64,000 bases of DNA from Ruminiclostridium josui JCM 17888 (GCF_000526495.1 NZ_JAGE01000001.1:3170001-3234000); one strand, 5' to 3'; positions 51,815 through 62,062 are shown, counted from the stretch's first letter. Translations and numbers: made by a program. The notes: a model not told the origin generated them from the sequence alone.

Positions 51815-54800
51815 ATGATAGCATATATATTCTCTGGCCAAGGCTCGCAGCAGAAAGGAATGGGTTCAAATTTATTTGATGAGTTTCCCAAGTTAACCCA
51901 AACAGCTGATGAAATATTAGGTTATTCAATAAAACAGTTATGTCTGGAAGACCCGGACCAAAGATTAGGCCTAACTCAGTTTACCCAACCCGCTTTATAC
52001 TGTGTAAATTCACTGTCCTACTTAAAAAAATTAAATGAAACTGGGATAAAACCCAATTTTGTTGCAGGACATAGTCTTGGAGAATTTGTAGCATTATTTG
52101 CTGCCGGAGCTTTTGATTTTGAGACCGGATTAAAACTTGTCAAAAAGCGTGGCGAATTGATGGGTAATATTTTGGGAGGTGGCATGGCAGCCGTTATTGG
52201 CTTAAATGAAGAATTAGTTAAAGAAGTATTAGAAAAAAATGAGCTTTATGGTATAGATATTGCGAATTATAACACACCTTCACAAATTGTTATTTCTGGG
52301 AAAAAACAAGATATAGATAATGCAAAGCAGATTTTTGAAGCTGCAGGAGCAAGGTATATTATTTTAAAGGTTAGCGGAGCTTTTCATTCAAGGTATATGG
52401 AATCAGTAAAAGAGGAATTTGAGGAATATTTACACACTGTTACATTCAATAGACTGGAAATACCGGTTATATCTAATTTTCATGCAAGACCCTACAAAGA
52501 TGAAGACATTAAAACAATTTTATCAAATCAAATTACAGGCTCTGTAAAATGGACAGAGTCTATCAGGTATCTTTTGGGGCAAGGTGTAGAGAATATAATA
52601 CAAGTAGGCCCCGGAAATGTTTTATCAGGCCTTGTAAATGCCATTAAAAGGGAAGCTGCTCCCTTGAATCTCAAAGAAGATAATGAAGAGAAAATAGTGG
52701 AATCATATCAAGAAGAAAGAAATTTAATTAAGAACGATAATGATGAAGACATTGCTATTATTGGATTAAGCGGAAGATATCCAATGGCAAACAATTTGGA
52801 AATGTTTTGGGAAAACCTTAAATCTGGTAAGGACTGCATTACAGAGATTCCAGAGGAAAGATGGAATAATGAGCGCTACTTTGATGCTGATAAATATAAT
52901 AAAAATACATATTACAATAAGTGGGGCGGTTTTTTAGACAACATAGATAAGTTTGACCCTACATTTTTTAATATTTCACCAAAAGAAGCTGAGGTTATTG
53001 ATCCGCAGGAAAGATTGTTCCTTGAAACAGTATGGCATACTATCGAAGATGCAGGATACAAGAGTGATGCACTGTCCGGTTCGGATATGGGGGTATTTGT
53101 TGGAGTAATGTTCGGACAATACCAACTATTTGGAGCAGAAGAATTGATGAAAGGTAATTACAGATTCAGTGAGTCAAGTTTTGCTTCCATTGCAAATCGT
53201 GTATCATTTTTCTTAAATTTACACGGACCTAGTATTGCCATAGATACAATGTGCTCATCTTCTCTTGTTACAGTTCATATGGCTTGTGAAAGTATTAGAA
53301 GAGGAGAATGTGATTGGGCTATTGCCGGTGGAGTAAATCTTACTTTGCATCCTATCAAGTATTTCATGTTAAGCCAAAAAAGATTTGCTTCGAGCGATGG
53401 AAAATGTAGAACATTTGGTGAACTCGGAGATGGTTATGTACCTGGTGAAGGGGTAGGGGCTGTTCTTCTAAAACCATTAAAGAAAGCTATTCAAGACAAT
53501 GACAATATCTATGGTGTTATTAAAGGCAGTGCAATCAACCACGGAGGAAAAACTAACGGATATACAGTTCCAAACCCGATTGCCCAATCAGAAGTAATAT
53601 TAAAGGCACTGAGAAAGGCAAAGATAAATCCGCGAACCATCAGTTATGTAGAGGCACACGGAACAGGTACTGCTTTAGGTGATCCCATAGAGATTACCGG
53701 ACTAAATATGGCGTATAGAAATTATACAAACGACAAACAGTATTGTTCAATAGGTTCGGTAAAAACAAATATCGGACATTTAGAGTCGGCTGCTGGCATT
53801 GCATCACTTACCAAAGTGTTGCTCCAAATGAAAAACAAACAACTGGTGCCGTCTCTTCATTCGGATGAATTAAATTCACTAATTGATTTTGAAGAGTCGC
53901 CTTTTCAGGTTCAACATAAACTAGAAAATTGGAAACGTCCTGTTATAAAAGAAAATGGTACCGAAAAAGTGTACCCAAGAAGAGCAGGAATAAGTGCTTT
54001 TGGCGCGGGTGGAGTTAATACGCATATTATCCTTGAGGAATATGAAAATAATCAAGTTATATATGATGCTCAGGATAAAGATAAATATATATTTATTCTT
54101 TCAGCAAAGAAACAACATGTATTAAAAGAATATGCAAAGGAATTTGTAGGATTTTTAGATGGACAACTTAGAAACAAAAAAGATATTTCACTTCGGGATA
54201 TTGCCTATACTCTGCAAGTTGGACGAACTGAAATGGAGGAAAGAATAGCTTTCATAGCTGCTAATGTAAATGAGATTATAGAAAAGTTACATTTATATAT
54301 TGAAGGAAGGATGAACTTAGAAAACTTTTATCAGGGTAATGCGATGTCAGGCAGACCGAATTTAGATGCTGGACAAGATAAAGACAACGTGGCAAGTGCA
54401 CAAGATTATGCTGACCCAAATAGATTAGCTCAGTTATGGGTTTCAGGTGTTTGTGTTGATTGGAATTTACTATATAAAGAAATCAAACCAAACCGAATAA
54501 CGTTGCCAAACTATCCATTTGTGAAGGAAAGTTATTGGATAGAGCAACAAAATGGTCTGTTTCAAAACGTAAAAGATGTTCTTGAACAGGTAAAAAAGCT
54601 ACTTGAACAAGTGGAAACTATAATTGAACCGAAAAAGTTGTTTAATACTTCAAAATCGGATGAGTCTAAAATTTATTCAAATAATTTTAGAAACCAACCA
54701 AATATAAAGATTGAGACAGAGCAAAATATTTTTAATAAGTTATACGATTCACCAGAGTACGAAAGAAAAGGAATAATTACTAAACATATTCAAAAAATGG

Positions 54801-55180
54801 CTGCAGATTTTTTATCTTATATTCCGCCAAATTTGCCAGAGATATATGTGGATTTTGTTAATATTGGAATGGACTCCGTAACAGTTTTGGACTTCAAGTC
54901 CAAACTTGTGGAAGAATTTAAAGTTGATTTTCCAAGCACTATATTGTATGAATATTCAACAATTGAAAAATTATCAGAGTATATACTAGATATTATTCAG
55001 CTTGATAAAGAGCATAATCATGGAGTAAAAACTTCTGAAGAAGATAGCTCAGCAGAAGTCAGCAACCATAAAGTCATGGAGCTTTTAGACACAATAATAC
55101 TATCAGAAAAAGAGGAGTCTGGCAAAAATGATTTTATAGAAGATGATCTTATATCCATTATAGATAAAATGGGATTATAA
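51815..55180 (+). CDS. Polyketide synthase with domain order AT-KS-ACP
   Basis: The protein has 1121 residues. The acyltransferase (1-285) has YIFSGQGSQQKGMG, GHSLGEFVA with nucleophile Ser87, and SGAFHSRYM. The ketosynthase (about 305-740) has the full triad: Cys480 in DTMCSSSLV, His615 in EAHGTGTALGDP and His655 in NIGHLESAAGI. A linker ends ITLPNYPFVKESYW, and a carrier domain follows with Ser1021 in IGMDSVTVLDFK. There is no KR, DH, ER or TE. An N-terminal AT ahead of KS is unusual; this AT may also serve other carriers in trans. The start is ATG 51815 with AAGGAGAAG; an upstream in-frame ATG at 51794 overlaps that site. Confidence 0.9.
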   Translation: MIAYIFSGQGSQQKGMGSNLFDEFPKLTQTADEILGYSIKQLCLEDPDQRLGLTQFTQPALYCVNSLSYLKKLNETGIKPNFVAGHSLGEFVALFAAGAFDFETGLKLVKKRGELMGNILGGGMAAVIGLNEELVKEVLEKNELYGIDIANYNTPSQIVISGKKQDIDNAKQIFEAAGARYIILKVSGAFHSRYMESVKEEFEEYLHTVTFNRLEIPVISNFHARPYKDEDIKTILSNQITGSVKWTESIRYLLGQGVENIIQVGPGNVLSGLVNAIKREAAPLNLKEDNEEKIVESYQEERNLIKNDNDEDIAIIGLSGRYPMANNLEMFWENLKSGKDCITEIPEERWNNERYFDADKYNKNTYYNKWGGFLDNIDKFDPTFFNISPKEAEVIDPQERLFLETVWHTIEDAGYKSDALSGSDMGVFVGVMFGQYQLFGAEELMKGNYRFSESSFASIANRVSFFLNLHGPSIAIDTMCSSSLVTVHMACESIRRGECDWAIAGGVNLTLHPIKYFMLSQKRFASSDGKCRTFGELGDGYVPGEGVGAVLLKPLKKAIQDNDNIYGVIKGSAINHGGKTNGYTVPNPIAQSEVILKALRKAKINPRTISYVEAHGTGTALGDPIEITGLNMAYRNYTNDKQYCSIGSVKTNIGHLESAAGIASLTKVLLQMKNKQLVPSLHSDELNSLIDFEESPFQVQHKLENWKRPVIKENGTEKVYPRRAGISAFGAGGVNTHIILEEYENNQVIYDAQDKDKYIFILSAKKQHVLKEYAKEFVGFLDGQLRNKKDISLRDIAYTLQVGRTEMEERIAFIAANVNEIIEKLHLYIEGRMNLENFYQGNAMSGRPNLDAGQDKDNVASAQDYADPNRLAQLWVSGVCVDWNLLYKEIKPNRITLPNYPFVKESYWIEQQNGLFQNVKDVLEQVKKLLEQVETIIEPKKLFNTSKSDESKIYSNNFRNQPNIKIETEQNIFNKLYDSPEYERKGIITKHIQKMAADFLSYIPPNLPEIYVDFVNIGMDSVTVLDFKSKLVEEFKVDFPSTILYEYSTIEKLSEYILDIIQLDKEHNHGVKTSEEDSSAEVSNHKVMELLDTIILSEKEESGKNDFIEDDLISIIDKMGL

Positions 55181-55217
55181 CAGGAAATTTTTAACAAATA
55201 TATGAGGGGGATTTGCC

Positions 55218-58130
55218 ATGGATGAACAAGTTTATCATGATAAAGAAGTTTTATTACAAAAGTCACTTCGTGCCATAAAAATATTACAAGACAAGATTGA
55301 AAAACTTGAGAAAAAACAAAATGAGCCAATAGCAATTGTTGGCATGGCATGCCGTTTTCCTGGTAACAGTAATACACCGGATAAGTTTTGGGAATTTTTA
55401 AAAAATGGCGGAGATGTTGTAGGTGAAGTACCTCGTGAAAGATGGGATTATGAAGATTATTATAATGCTGATCCCGATGTGCCAGGAAAATCATACGTTA
55501 AAGAAGCATCATTTTTAAGTGAAGACCTGAAGCAATTTGATCCGGCTTTTTTTGGAATTTCGCCCAGCGAGGCTTCTGAAATGGACCCTAATCAGAGACT
55601 CTTATTGGAAGTTTCTTGGGAAGCCCTTGAAAGTGCTTGTGTAGACATGAATAAAATTTCTGACATGGTAGCGGGTGTATATATAGGGTTTATCTGTGGT
55701 GATTACTGGTCCATGCATAGGGACTTGAAAAAAATAACTCCTTATTCGTTTGCTGGTATGGTTGGAAATATGATATCAGGCAGAATTTCATATGTGCTCG
55801 GCCTGAACGGACCTTCAATAGTTGTCGATACAGCTTGCTCGGCAGCAGCAGTTGCAATTCACCTGGCTTGCTCCGCTTTAAGAAATAATGAATGCAATAT
55901 CGCATTAGCTGGGGGATCAAATTTAATACTAATGCCGGATGTATTTATAGGTTTAAGTAAACTAAAAGTGTTGGCAAAAGATGGTAGGTGCAAACCTTTC
56001 GATGCCAATGGAGATGGTTATGGTAGAGGAGAAGGTGTAGGGATAGTAGCTTTAAAAAGATTGTCAGATGCAATAAAGGACGGGGATTATATACATGCTG
56101 TCATAAAGGGTTCTGCGATTAATAATGATGGTAAAGGCAGGAGTCTTGCATCTCCTAATGTAGTTCAACAGAAAAAACTCTTAGAAAAATCTTTAGAGAA
56201 CGCAGGACTTTCTCCAGATGAAATTGGTTATTTTGAAGCTCATGGCCCGGGAACGCCTGTTGGTGATCCTATCGAAATGGAAGCAATAAGGTCAGTTTAT
56301 GGAAACAGCAAAACACGTAAGACACCTCTGATGGTTGGTAGTGTTAAAGGAAATATTAATAATGGAGAGTATGTTGGAGGTGTTTCTGCACTTATAAAAG
56401 CGGTACTCTGCCTGAAAAATAAAGCGATACCGCCAACAATGCGGCTAAACTCTCTTAACCCAAAACTAAATTTGGACAAAATACCTGCTGTTGTGCCTAC
56501 AAAGCTAACCAAATGGGATACAGATGGTAAAAAAAGAATTTGCGCTATGAATTCTTTTGGCTTAAGCGGGACAAGTGTAAACATAATTATTGAAGAAGCT
56601 CCTGAGGCTGAGTCTGTAAGTAACCGCAAGAAAGATACTCACCAAAGGAAATGGCATGTTTTGGCTTTATCTGCTAAAGGCGAGGATGCTTTAATCGAAA
56701 AAGTGAGATCTTATTGTAATTATATAGATAATAATAGAAATGTTCCAATCGAAGATATTTGTTATACCTCAAATGTAGGAAGATCACATTTTTCAAATAG
56801 AGCAGCATTCGTAGCAGATAACCTTGAAAAACTCAGAAATGATTTAAATGAATTTGTTACTGGTAGTACAAGCAAAGCTACAGAAAGTTCAGGCAATTTC
56901 TATTCAGGAACATGTCATACTAGTGGTCGGTTAAAGACAGTTTTCATATTTAGTTCAGAAATGAATGATCTGTTGAAAATTGCAAAAAACTTATATGATT
57001 TGCATACAAAATTTAAAGAAATATTGGAGAGTTGTGATGAACTAATAAAGAAACACTTCAAATTCTCATTAATTGAAAATATTAAAACTCTTGGCAATAT
57101 GACAATTGATTTTTCAGAAACGGTAGTTAGAGAAGCGTGTTTGTTGGCTATTCAGTATTCACTTTTTAGTTTTTGGAGAAGCTTGGGTATAAAACCCGAC
57201 GCGGTTTTGGGGGAGAAAATTGGTGAACTGTCAGCAGCTTGTGCTGCAGAAATCATGTCATTAGAGACAGCTTTAGAATTAGTTTCACAAGAAATATTCA
57301 AAGTATCCGAACATAAGTCATTTAGCGGAAGACTTAACCCGCCAAAAGTAAGATTTTTATCGGGTAGATCATCAAAAGAGATTGATAGTGCAACGGCGGT
57401 ATCATTGGATTATTGGAAGGAGATTTTGGAAAGTAATGCGTCGAAAAAAATGGATTTACAATATCTAACAGAGCAAGGATATGAACTTTATATAAATATT
57501 GGAAACAGTTTATGTGACATACATAATTTTAGTGCTAACTATAAAGTTATTGATTCGGTTTTTGGTGAAAACGTAGAAGAAGCACTACTTACAGCTATCG
57601 CTAAGTTGTATTGTATGGGAGAATCTATCCAATGGAGTGAGTTTGAAAAAGGAAGTACAGGACGTAAGATACCACTTCCGACTTATCCCTTCCAAAGAAA
57701 AAGTTATTGGAGTGAGGCTATTATACCAACCCGTCCTGTAGATTATACTAGTGAAAATATATATGAAGATAAAAGAAAAGTTTATACCAATAAATCATCT
57801 ACTATTGCTTCATCCACTGATAATATCAAAAAAGATATTAATACTGAACTTGTAGAAAAACTAAACTCTGTGACATTGCAAGAAGGCATAGATATATTAC
57901 ACGCCTATATAAAAGTAATGTTATCTGGATTGCTAAATATTGCTCCTTCTGATATGGACATTACAGAATCCCTTTGGGATATGGGAGTTGATTCAATAAT
58001 GGCAATAGTAATTAAAAATAGAATTGAAAATGAACTCAATCTAAGTATTAATATTGGAATACTTGACCAAGGTACCAGTATTACACACTTAGCTGAGGTG
58101 CTGATAAGATCATTTTCATATATAACTTAA
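55218..58130 (+). CDS. Polyketide synthase KS-AT-ACP with degenerate KS and AT
   Basis: The protein has 970 residues. After an N-terminal coiled-coil docking-like helix (KSLRAIKILQDKIEKLEKKQ) comes a ketosynthase (about 35-460) with Cys207 in DTACSAAAV and EAHGPGTPVGDP. The usual NIGH motif is NINN (379-382), so the second catalytic His is Asn382. The acyltransferase (about 570-800) lacks the oxyanion motif, and the GHSxGE nucleophile motif is GEKIGE with Lys667, so it cannot form an acyl enzyme. A linker ends LPTYPFQRKSYW and an intact carrier domain follows (Ser926 in MGVDSIMAI). It is probably a non-elongating transfer or partner module loaded by the AT of the preceding protein. Confidence 0.88.
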   Translation: MDEQVYHDKEVLLQKSLRAIKILQDKIEKLEKKQNEPIAIVGMACRFPGNSNTPDKFWEFLKNGGDVVGEVPRERWDYEDYYNADPDVPGKSYVKEASFLSEDLKQFDPAFFGISPSEASEMDPNQRLLLEVSWEALESACVDMNKISDMVAGVYIGFICGDYWSMHRDLKKITPYSFAGMVGNMISGRISYVLGLNGPSIVVDTACSAAAVAIHLACSALRNNECNIALAGGSNLILMPDVFIGLSKLKVLAKDGRCKPFDANGDGYGRGEGVGIVALKRLSDAIKDGDYIHAVIKGSAINNDGKGRSLASPNVVQQKKLLEKSLENAGLSPDEIGYFEAHGPGTPVGDPIEMEAIRSVYGNSKTRKTPLMVGSVKGNINNGEYVGGVSALIKAVLCLKNKAIPPTMRLNSLNPKLNLDKIPAVVPTKLTKWDTDGKKRICAMNSFGLSGTSVNIIIEEAPEAESVSNRKKDTHQRKWHVLALSAKGEDALIEKVRSYCNYIDNNRNVPIEDICYTSNVGRSHFSNRAAFVADNLEKLRNDLNEFVTGSTSKATESSGNFYSGTCHTSGRLKTVFIFSSEMNDLLKIAKNLYDLHTKFKEILESCDELIKKHFKFSLIENIKTLGNMTIDFSETVVREACLLAIQYSLFSFWRSLGIKPDAVLGEKIGELSAACAAEIMSLETALELVSQEIFKVSEHKSFSGRLNPPKVRFLSGRSSKEIDSATAVSLDYWKEILESNASKKMDLQYLTEQGYELYINIGNSLCDIHNFSANYKVIDSVFGENVEEALLTAIAKLYCMGESIQWSEFEKGSTGRKIPLPTYPFQRKSYWSEAIIPTRPVDYTSENIYEDKRKVYTNKSSTIASSTDNIKKDINTELVEKLNSVTLQEGIDILHAYIKVMLSGLLNIAPSDMDITESLWDMGVDSIMAIVIKNRIENELNLSINIGILDQGTSITHLAEVLIRSFSYIT

Positions 58131-58171
58131 CAACATATATTATTAATTTATTATGAACTACGAAATTAAAA

Positions 58172-58930
58172 ATGCAGCAAAGAAATGAGAGATGTATTGT
58201 GTTGACACTTGCATTATTGGAAGATGATACAAATCATCAACAGATTTTTATTGAATGTGTAAATTGCTTTCAACAATATTATACCGAAACGTTTAAGATA
58301 TTAGTTTTCAAGTCATCAAAGGAATTATTTAAATCCAACTTGGAATTTGACATACTATTTCTGGATATTGGATTAGAAGAAGATAACGATGGAATTGAAA
58401 TTGGAAAACAGCTTCGTGCAAAAGGTTCAAAAGCAGTTTTTATAATTGTTTCATCATTTAATAATAAGCATAGGGAGGCTATAAATGCCGGAATATTACG
58501 TTATTTAGAAAAACCTTATTCGCAAAACCAATTTAATGAAGCTCTTTTAATTGCAATTAAGTCCTTACAAACGCAACGATATGTAATTGAAGTAGTATTT
58601 AATGGAGAAAGGCAATTAATTAGGATCCTTGATGTTGCATTTATTGAAAATTATCAGAAGAATCGTATAATCCACTTTAATGATGGCAGTATTTTAAAAA
58701 CTAAATCTACATGGGAAGAAATAGTTAACCAGTTACCACCAAACATGTTTTGTTTTGTACAAAGAAGTTTTCTTATTAATTTTCATAATGTATCTTCGTG
58801 TACATCAAATTCTATAAAAATGTCAGACGGTGAGGTAATAAAAATATCCAGATTATTTAAAAACGATTTTACTAAGGCTTATCAAAAATATTTGGAGGTC
58901 CAGACATGGGAAATGCAGTATTTAATATAG
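58172..58930 (+). CDS. AgrA-like LytTR response regulator inside the cluster
   Basis: This 252-residue receiver plus LytTR protein has an N-terminal acidic pair in ALLEDDTNHQQ, phospho-acceptor Asp65 in DILFLDIGL, and the switch Lys in YLEKPYSQNQF. The LytTR domain is at about 140-245 (VVFNGERQLIRILDVAFIE, MFCFVQRSFLINFHNV). The start is uncertain: ATG 58172 lacks a clear ribosome binding site, and GTG 58199 is possible. It lies between PKS and oxidoreductase genes in the same direction and overlaps the kinase gene by 25 bases, so it very probably regulates this cluster. Confidence 0.88.
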   Translation: MQQRNERCIVLTLALLEDDTNHQQIFIECVNCFQQYYTETFKILVFKSSKELFKSNLEFDILFLDIGLEEDNDGIEIGKQLRAKGSKAVFIIVSSFNNKHREAINAGILRYLEKPYSQNQFNEALLIAIKSLQTQRYVIEVVFNGERQLIRILDVAFIENYQKNRIIHFNDGSILKTKSTWEEIVNQLPPNMFCFVQRSFLINFHNVSSCTSNSIKMSDGEVIKISRLFKNDFTKAYQKYLEVQTWEMQYLI

Positions 58931-60228
58931 TGATACAAGTTATACTATATCTCTTTGACCTTTATATATTTTTCAGATTTTTTTCATGCATTTCTCAAAA
59001 AAAATATCAATTCAATGTAAATGCTGCTGTTATAATTCTGTTTTCTATATTTTTAGGAGCTCTAAATTATTTTTTGCAGCCATACATTTTAAGAAAAATA
59101 AGTATCTTTATTATGATTAGCGTAGTTTTATTCTTTTTATTTGAGATAGAAATTAAAAAACTGTTATATCGTGTTGCAATTTTAATGGGCACCAGCATAA
59201 TATCCGAGTTTATTGTTGAAATGCTAATTTATCAAGTTTTAAAAGAAAGATATGATTTTACATCTAATATCAATTTGTATTGTTTATATGTAAATGTAGT
59301 GGGAAGATTTATTTGGTTTTTAGCTATGCAAATAGTTATGTGCTTTTATGTGCGCAATCGAAATTTATATTCTCATTGCAACATAAATTTTCTTTTATTT
59401 TTTCCAGCCATATTAACGATTAATGTGTTGGGAGTGATTTCACTAAGTTCCTTACTTTTTGCTACTAATATTAATCTAAGATTTGTTATTGTAACAGGAC
59501 TATTAGGTTTGGCTTCGTGTATTGTAATATTCAGCATTTATGATTATTTTTTAAAACAAAATGAATTAATTGATGATTTGTATAGAAAACAAGTTAATAT
59601 CGATTATTATAATGCTCAAGTTCAAAACCAGGAAATCCTTATGAGCCGTTATCATGAGTATAAAAATTCACTAATAACCATTAAAGGACTGCTTGGATCA
59701 AATATTGACCCTGATATAAATGCCTATTTGAATGAGCTTATAAGTGGGTTTAATGATGAGCAGGAACTTGCAATTACTGAAAACTTCAATAATAAAGTCA
59801 TAAATTCTATTTTTAACTATAACCGTGATAGATGCAAGGCTCATGGAATCCATCTTAACATAGATATTCAACATTTCGATTTGGGATTTTTACGTCCATT
59901 TGATACAGGGGTATTATTGAATAATTTATTTAATAATGCAGTTGAAGCCTGTAACTGTATGCCTTCGGGTTCGGATAAATGGATTAAACTAAAGATTTGC
60001 TTGTTACATGATGAACTAATAATTGCTATGAGAAACTCTAAATGCAATACCATAGTTCAAAACCATAGGCGTATAATGTCAACAAAACATAGTGCAATAT
60101 TGACCGGTCATGGGCAAGGCATATTAAATATGAAAAAATGTGTTGCTCGATATAACGGATCATTAAATATTACAAATGGAGATGATTATTTTGAAATATT
60201 TATACGACTCAAGTGTACTCATGTTTAA
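58906..60228 (+). CDS. AgrC-like GHKL sensor histidine kinase inside the cluster
   Basis: This 440-residue kinase has a hydrophobic N-terminal half of about 210 residues with six or seven membrane helices. A cytoplasmic helix follows with the HEYKN-type box (probable phospho-acceptor His250 in MSRYHEYKNSLITIKG), then a GHKL ATPase domain with N box LLNNLFNNAVEACN and a G box ending GHGQGILNMKKCVARY. ATG 58906 has GGAGG nine bases upstream, within the end of the regulator gene. Family members sense secreted peptides. No agrD or agrB is present in this part of the cluster, so the signal is unknown. Confidence 0.88.
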   Translation: MGNAVFNIVIQVILYLFDLYIFFRFFSCISQKKYQFNVNAAVIILFSIFLGALNYFLQPYILRKISIFIMISVVLFFLFEIEIKKLLYRVAILMGTSIISEFIVEMLIYQVLKERYDFTSNINLYCLYVNVVGRFIWFLAMQIVMCFYVRNRNLYSHCNINFLLFFPAILTINVLGVISLSSLLFATNINLRFVIVTGLLGLASCIVIFSIYDYFLKQNELIDDLYRKQVNIDYYNAQVQNQEILMSRYHEYKNSLITIKGLLGSNIDPDINAYLNELISGFNDEQELAITENFNNKVINSIFNYNRDRCKAHGIHLNIDIQHFDLGFLRPFDTGVLLNNLFNNAVEACNCMPSGSDKWIKLKICLLHDELIIAMRNSKCNTIVQNHRRIMSTKHSAILTGHGQGILNMKKCVARYNGSLNITNGDDYFEIFIRLKCTHV

Positions 60229-60285
60229 AATTGATTAATAATATGTAGTTTTGTAATTAGTTTAATGGAAGGAGAGGAACATTTA

Positions 60286-60993
60286 ATGAAAATAACTGCG
60301 TTTAACGGAAGTCCCAGAGGTCCTAAAGGCAATACAGAAGTAATGGTTAAAAACTTTCTAAATGGCGCACATGATTCGGGAGCTGAAGTAGAAAATATAT
60401 ACTTATCCCAAATGAACATAAATCATTGCCAAGGATGTCGTAAGTGTGTAGAGTTGGGTGGGCAATGTGTTATTGAGGATGATATGAATAAGCTGTTATA
60501 TAAATATATCAATTCAGATATAGTTGTAATTGCAACTCCGCTAATGATTGATAATATATCAGGTATGTTAAAGGTTTTTTTTGACCGAACTTTTTGTCTG
60601 GGTAATCATCGATTAGAACTAGATGAAATGGGGCAGTGCAGACGAGTACGTTCTAAACTTTTTGAACATTGCGTAATGCCGAATATTGTTGTAATGGCGA
60701 ATAGTGGCTATCCGGAAAGGAGAAATTTTGAAGTTATTGCTCAATTAATGAAAAGAACTGCAAGAAACTTTGGCATGAAGGTAATTGCAGAAATATACAA
60801 ATCTCAAGGGATACTTTTAAGTAGTGATATTAAAAGGCTTCGTCCAAAGATAGAAGAGTATACTAAGCTTTTATATCAGGCTGGAGGAGAAATTGTGAAA
60901 TACTCAAAGTTACTACCGCAAACGGAAATTGCACTGGCGGAAGATTTTATTTCTAAAGAGAATTATTTTAAATTGTTGAATTTTATAAATTAA
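60286..60993 (+). CDS. Flavodoxin-fold NADPH-dependent FMN reductase family protein
   Basis: This protein of about 235 residues has the N-terminal FMN phosphate loop FNGSPRGPKGNTEVMVKNFL. The Cys motif INHCQGCRKCVELGGQC follows, and DIVVIATPLMIDNISGMLK is the second FMN segment. This matches the NAD(P)H-dependent oxidoreductase/iron-sulfur-flavoprotein-like family. ATG 60286 is chosen because GGAAGGAGAGG precedes it. It is co-directional with the PKS genes and 57 bases after the kinase. It probably reduces a quinone-like or keto intermediate or supplies reduced flavin; this is inference from context. Confidence 0.8.
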   Translation: MKITAFNGSPRGPKGNTEVMVKNFLNGAHDSGAEVENIYLSQMNINHCQGCRKCVELGGQCVIEDDMNKLLYKYINSDIVVIATPLMIDNISGMLKVFFDRTFCLGNHRLELDEMGQCRRVRSKLFEHCVMPNIVVMANSGYPERRNFEVIAQLMKRTARNFGMKVIAEIYKSQGILLSSDIKRLRPKIEEYTKLLYQAGGEIVKYSKLLPQTEIALAEDFISKENYFKLLNFIN

Positions 60994-61030
60994 ATATACA
61001 AAATCAATAAATAGAAAGAAGAGGTTAATT

Positions 61031-62062
61031 ATGTCAACAACTACTGAATATTCATATTTTAGAGAAATATATCCAGGTGCTGCGGCAAATTGTTACACTG
61101 GCAGCTTATGTCAAATTATGAGATTGACTGGAAATGAGATTAAAGAACATATTATATATTTATTAGGAAATGGATTTAGATTCTTTGCCAAAATAGATGA
61201 GTTTGGAGATCCAAAATTATTAACAGAACTTACTAAAACGGTTGATACTTTTTGTGAAAAATATGGGGTGTCACTAAGTTTTACTGATATTAATCAGTTA
61301 AATACAAAGAATCAGATTTTAGAGCTACTTGAATCTCAGCATATAATAGTATGGTTAAATTCTAAGTACTTAAAATATTCAGACTTCTATTATTCGCAGG
61401 AAGAAGGCTATTTACATGCTATTGCTTTGGAAAGGAAAATAAATTCAAAATTAATACGCATAATAGATAGCCTTATAGTTAGTGCTCCTGTTGTAAATTG
61501 TATTGCTGATTTTGAACTTGAATATTTAGAAAAAGCATTACTTACTGAAATCGAAAAACCTGAAATCGTTAACGTAACAAATAAATTAATTACATTAACC
61601 CAAAAAACATCTATTCCAACACCAATTGACGATACCCTATTTCGTAACAACTTGTATTGCAGCAGCACTGAAATTCTTCAAGATTATAACAATGAAAAAA
61701 TATCACCAGTAATGGAGTTCTATAAATACTGCATGAAAGCTTTAGAAGAAGGCAATGAGGAAAGAAAAGTATGGTTGCTTCAAAGAATTAATAGAATAAT
61801 TAAATCTTTATGGGTATTGCCTAATAGGAAACTCTTATACTCTATAATACCGGAATTAAATCTCGCAAAATCTGAAGAAGAAACGCTGCTACAAAGTTTA
61901 GATAATCTAATAAACAATTGGTTAGTATTATCTAGTTGTTGTTTGAAATGCTCTGTTCAGACAAAAAAAATAGGAATTCTTGAAGAATATTTTACAGATG
62001 CCGATAATGGTGAACAAATTTTTTGGAAACAAGTAAATGAAATATTAAAAAAGTATACTTAA
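61031..62062 (+). CDS. BtrH-like papain-fold acyltransferase homologue
   Basis: The N-terminal 170 of 343 residues fit the BtrH N-terminal domain family. That family includes butirosin BtrH, which moves an acyl chain from a carrier protein to an amine. The Cys is in AANCYTGSLCQIMRLTG, followed by HIIYLLGNGFRFFAK. The His is in YLHAIALERK and the Asp in IIDSLIV. The C-terminal half is helical with no known motif. With a carrier protein and two related genes downstream, it is a good candidate for off-loading the polyketide chain. GAAGAGGTTAA precedes the ATG. The acceptor is unknown. Confidence 0.7.
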   Translation: MSTTTEYSYFREIYPGAAANCYTGSLCQIMRLTGNEIKEHIIYLLGNGFRFFAKIDEFGDPKLLTELTKTVDTFCEKYGVSLSFTDINQLNTKNQILELLESQHIIVWLNSKYLKYSDFYYSQEEGYLHAIALERKINSKLIRIIDSLIVSAPVVNCIADFELEYLEKALLTEIEKPEIVNVTNKLITLTQKTSIPTPIDDTLFRNNLYCSSTEILQDYNNEKISPVMEFYKYCMKALEEGNEERKVWLLQRINRIIKSLWVLPNRKLLYSIIPELNLAKSEEETLLQSLDNLINNWLVLSSCCLKCSVQTKKIGILEEYFTDADNGEQIFWKQVNEILKKYT

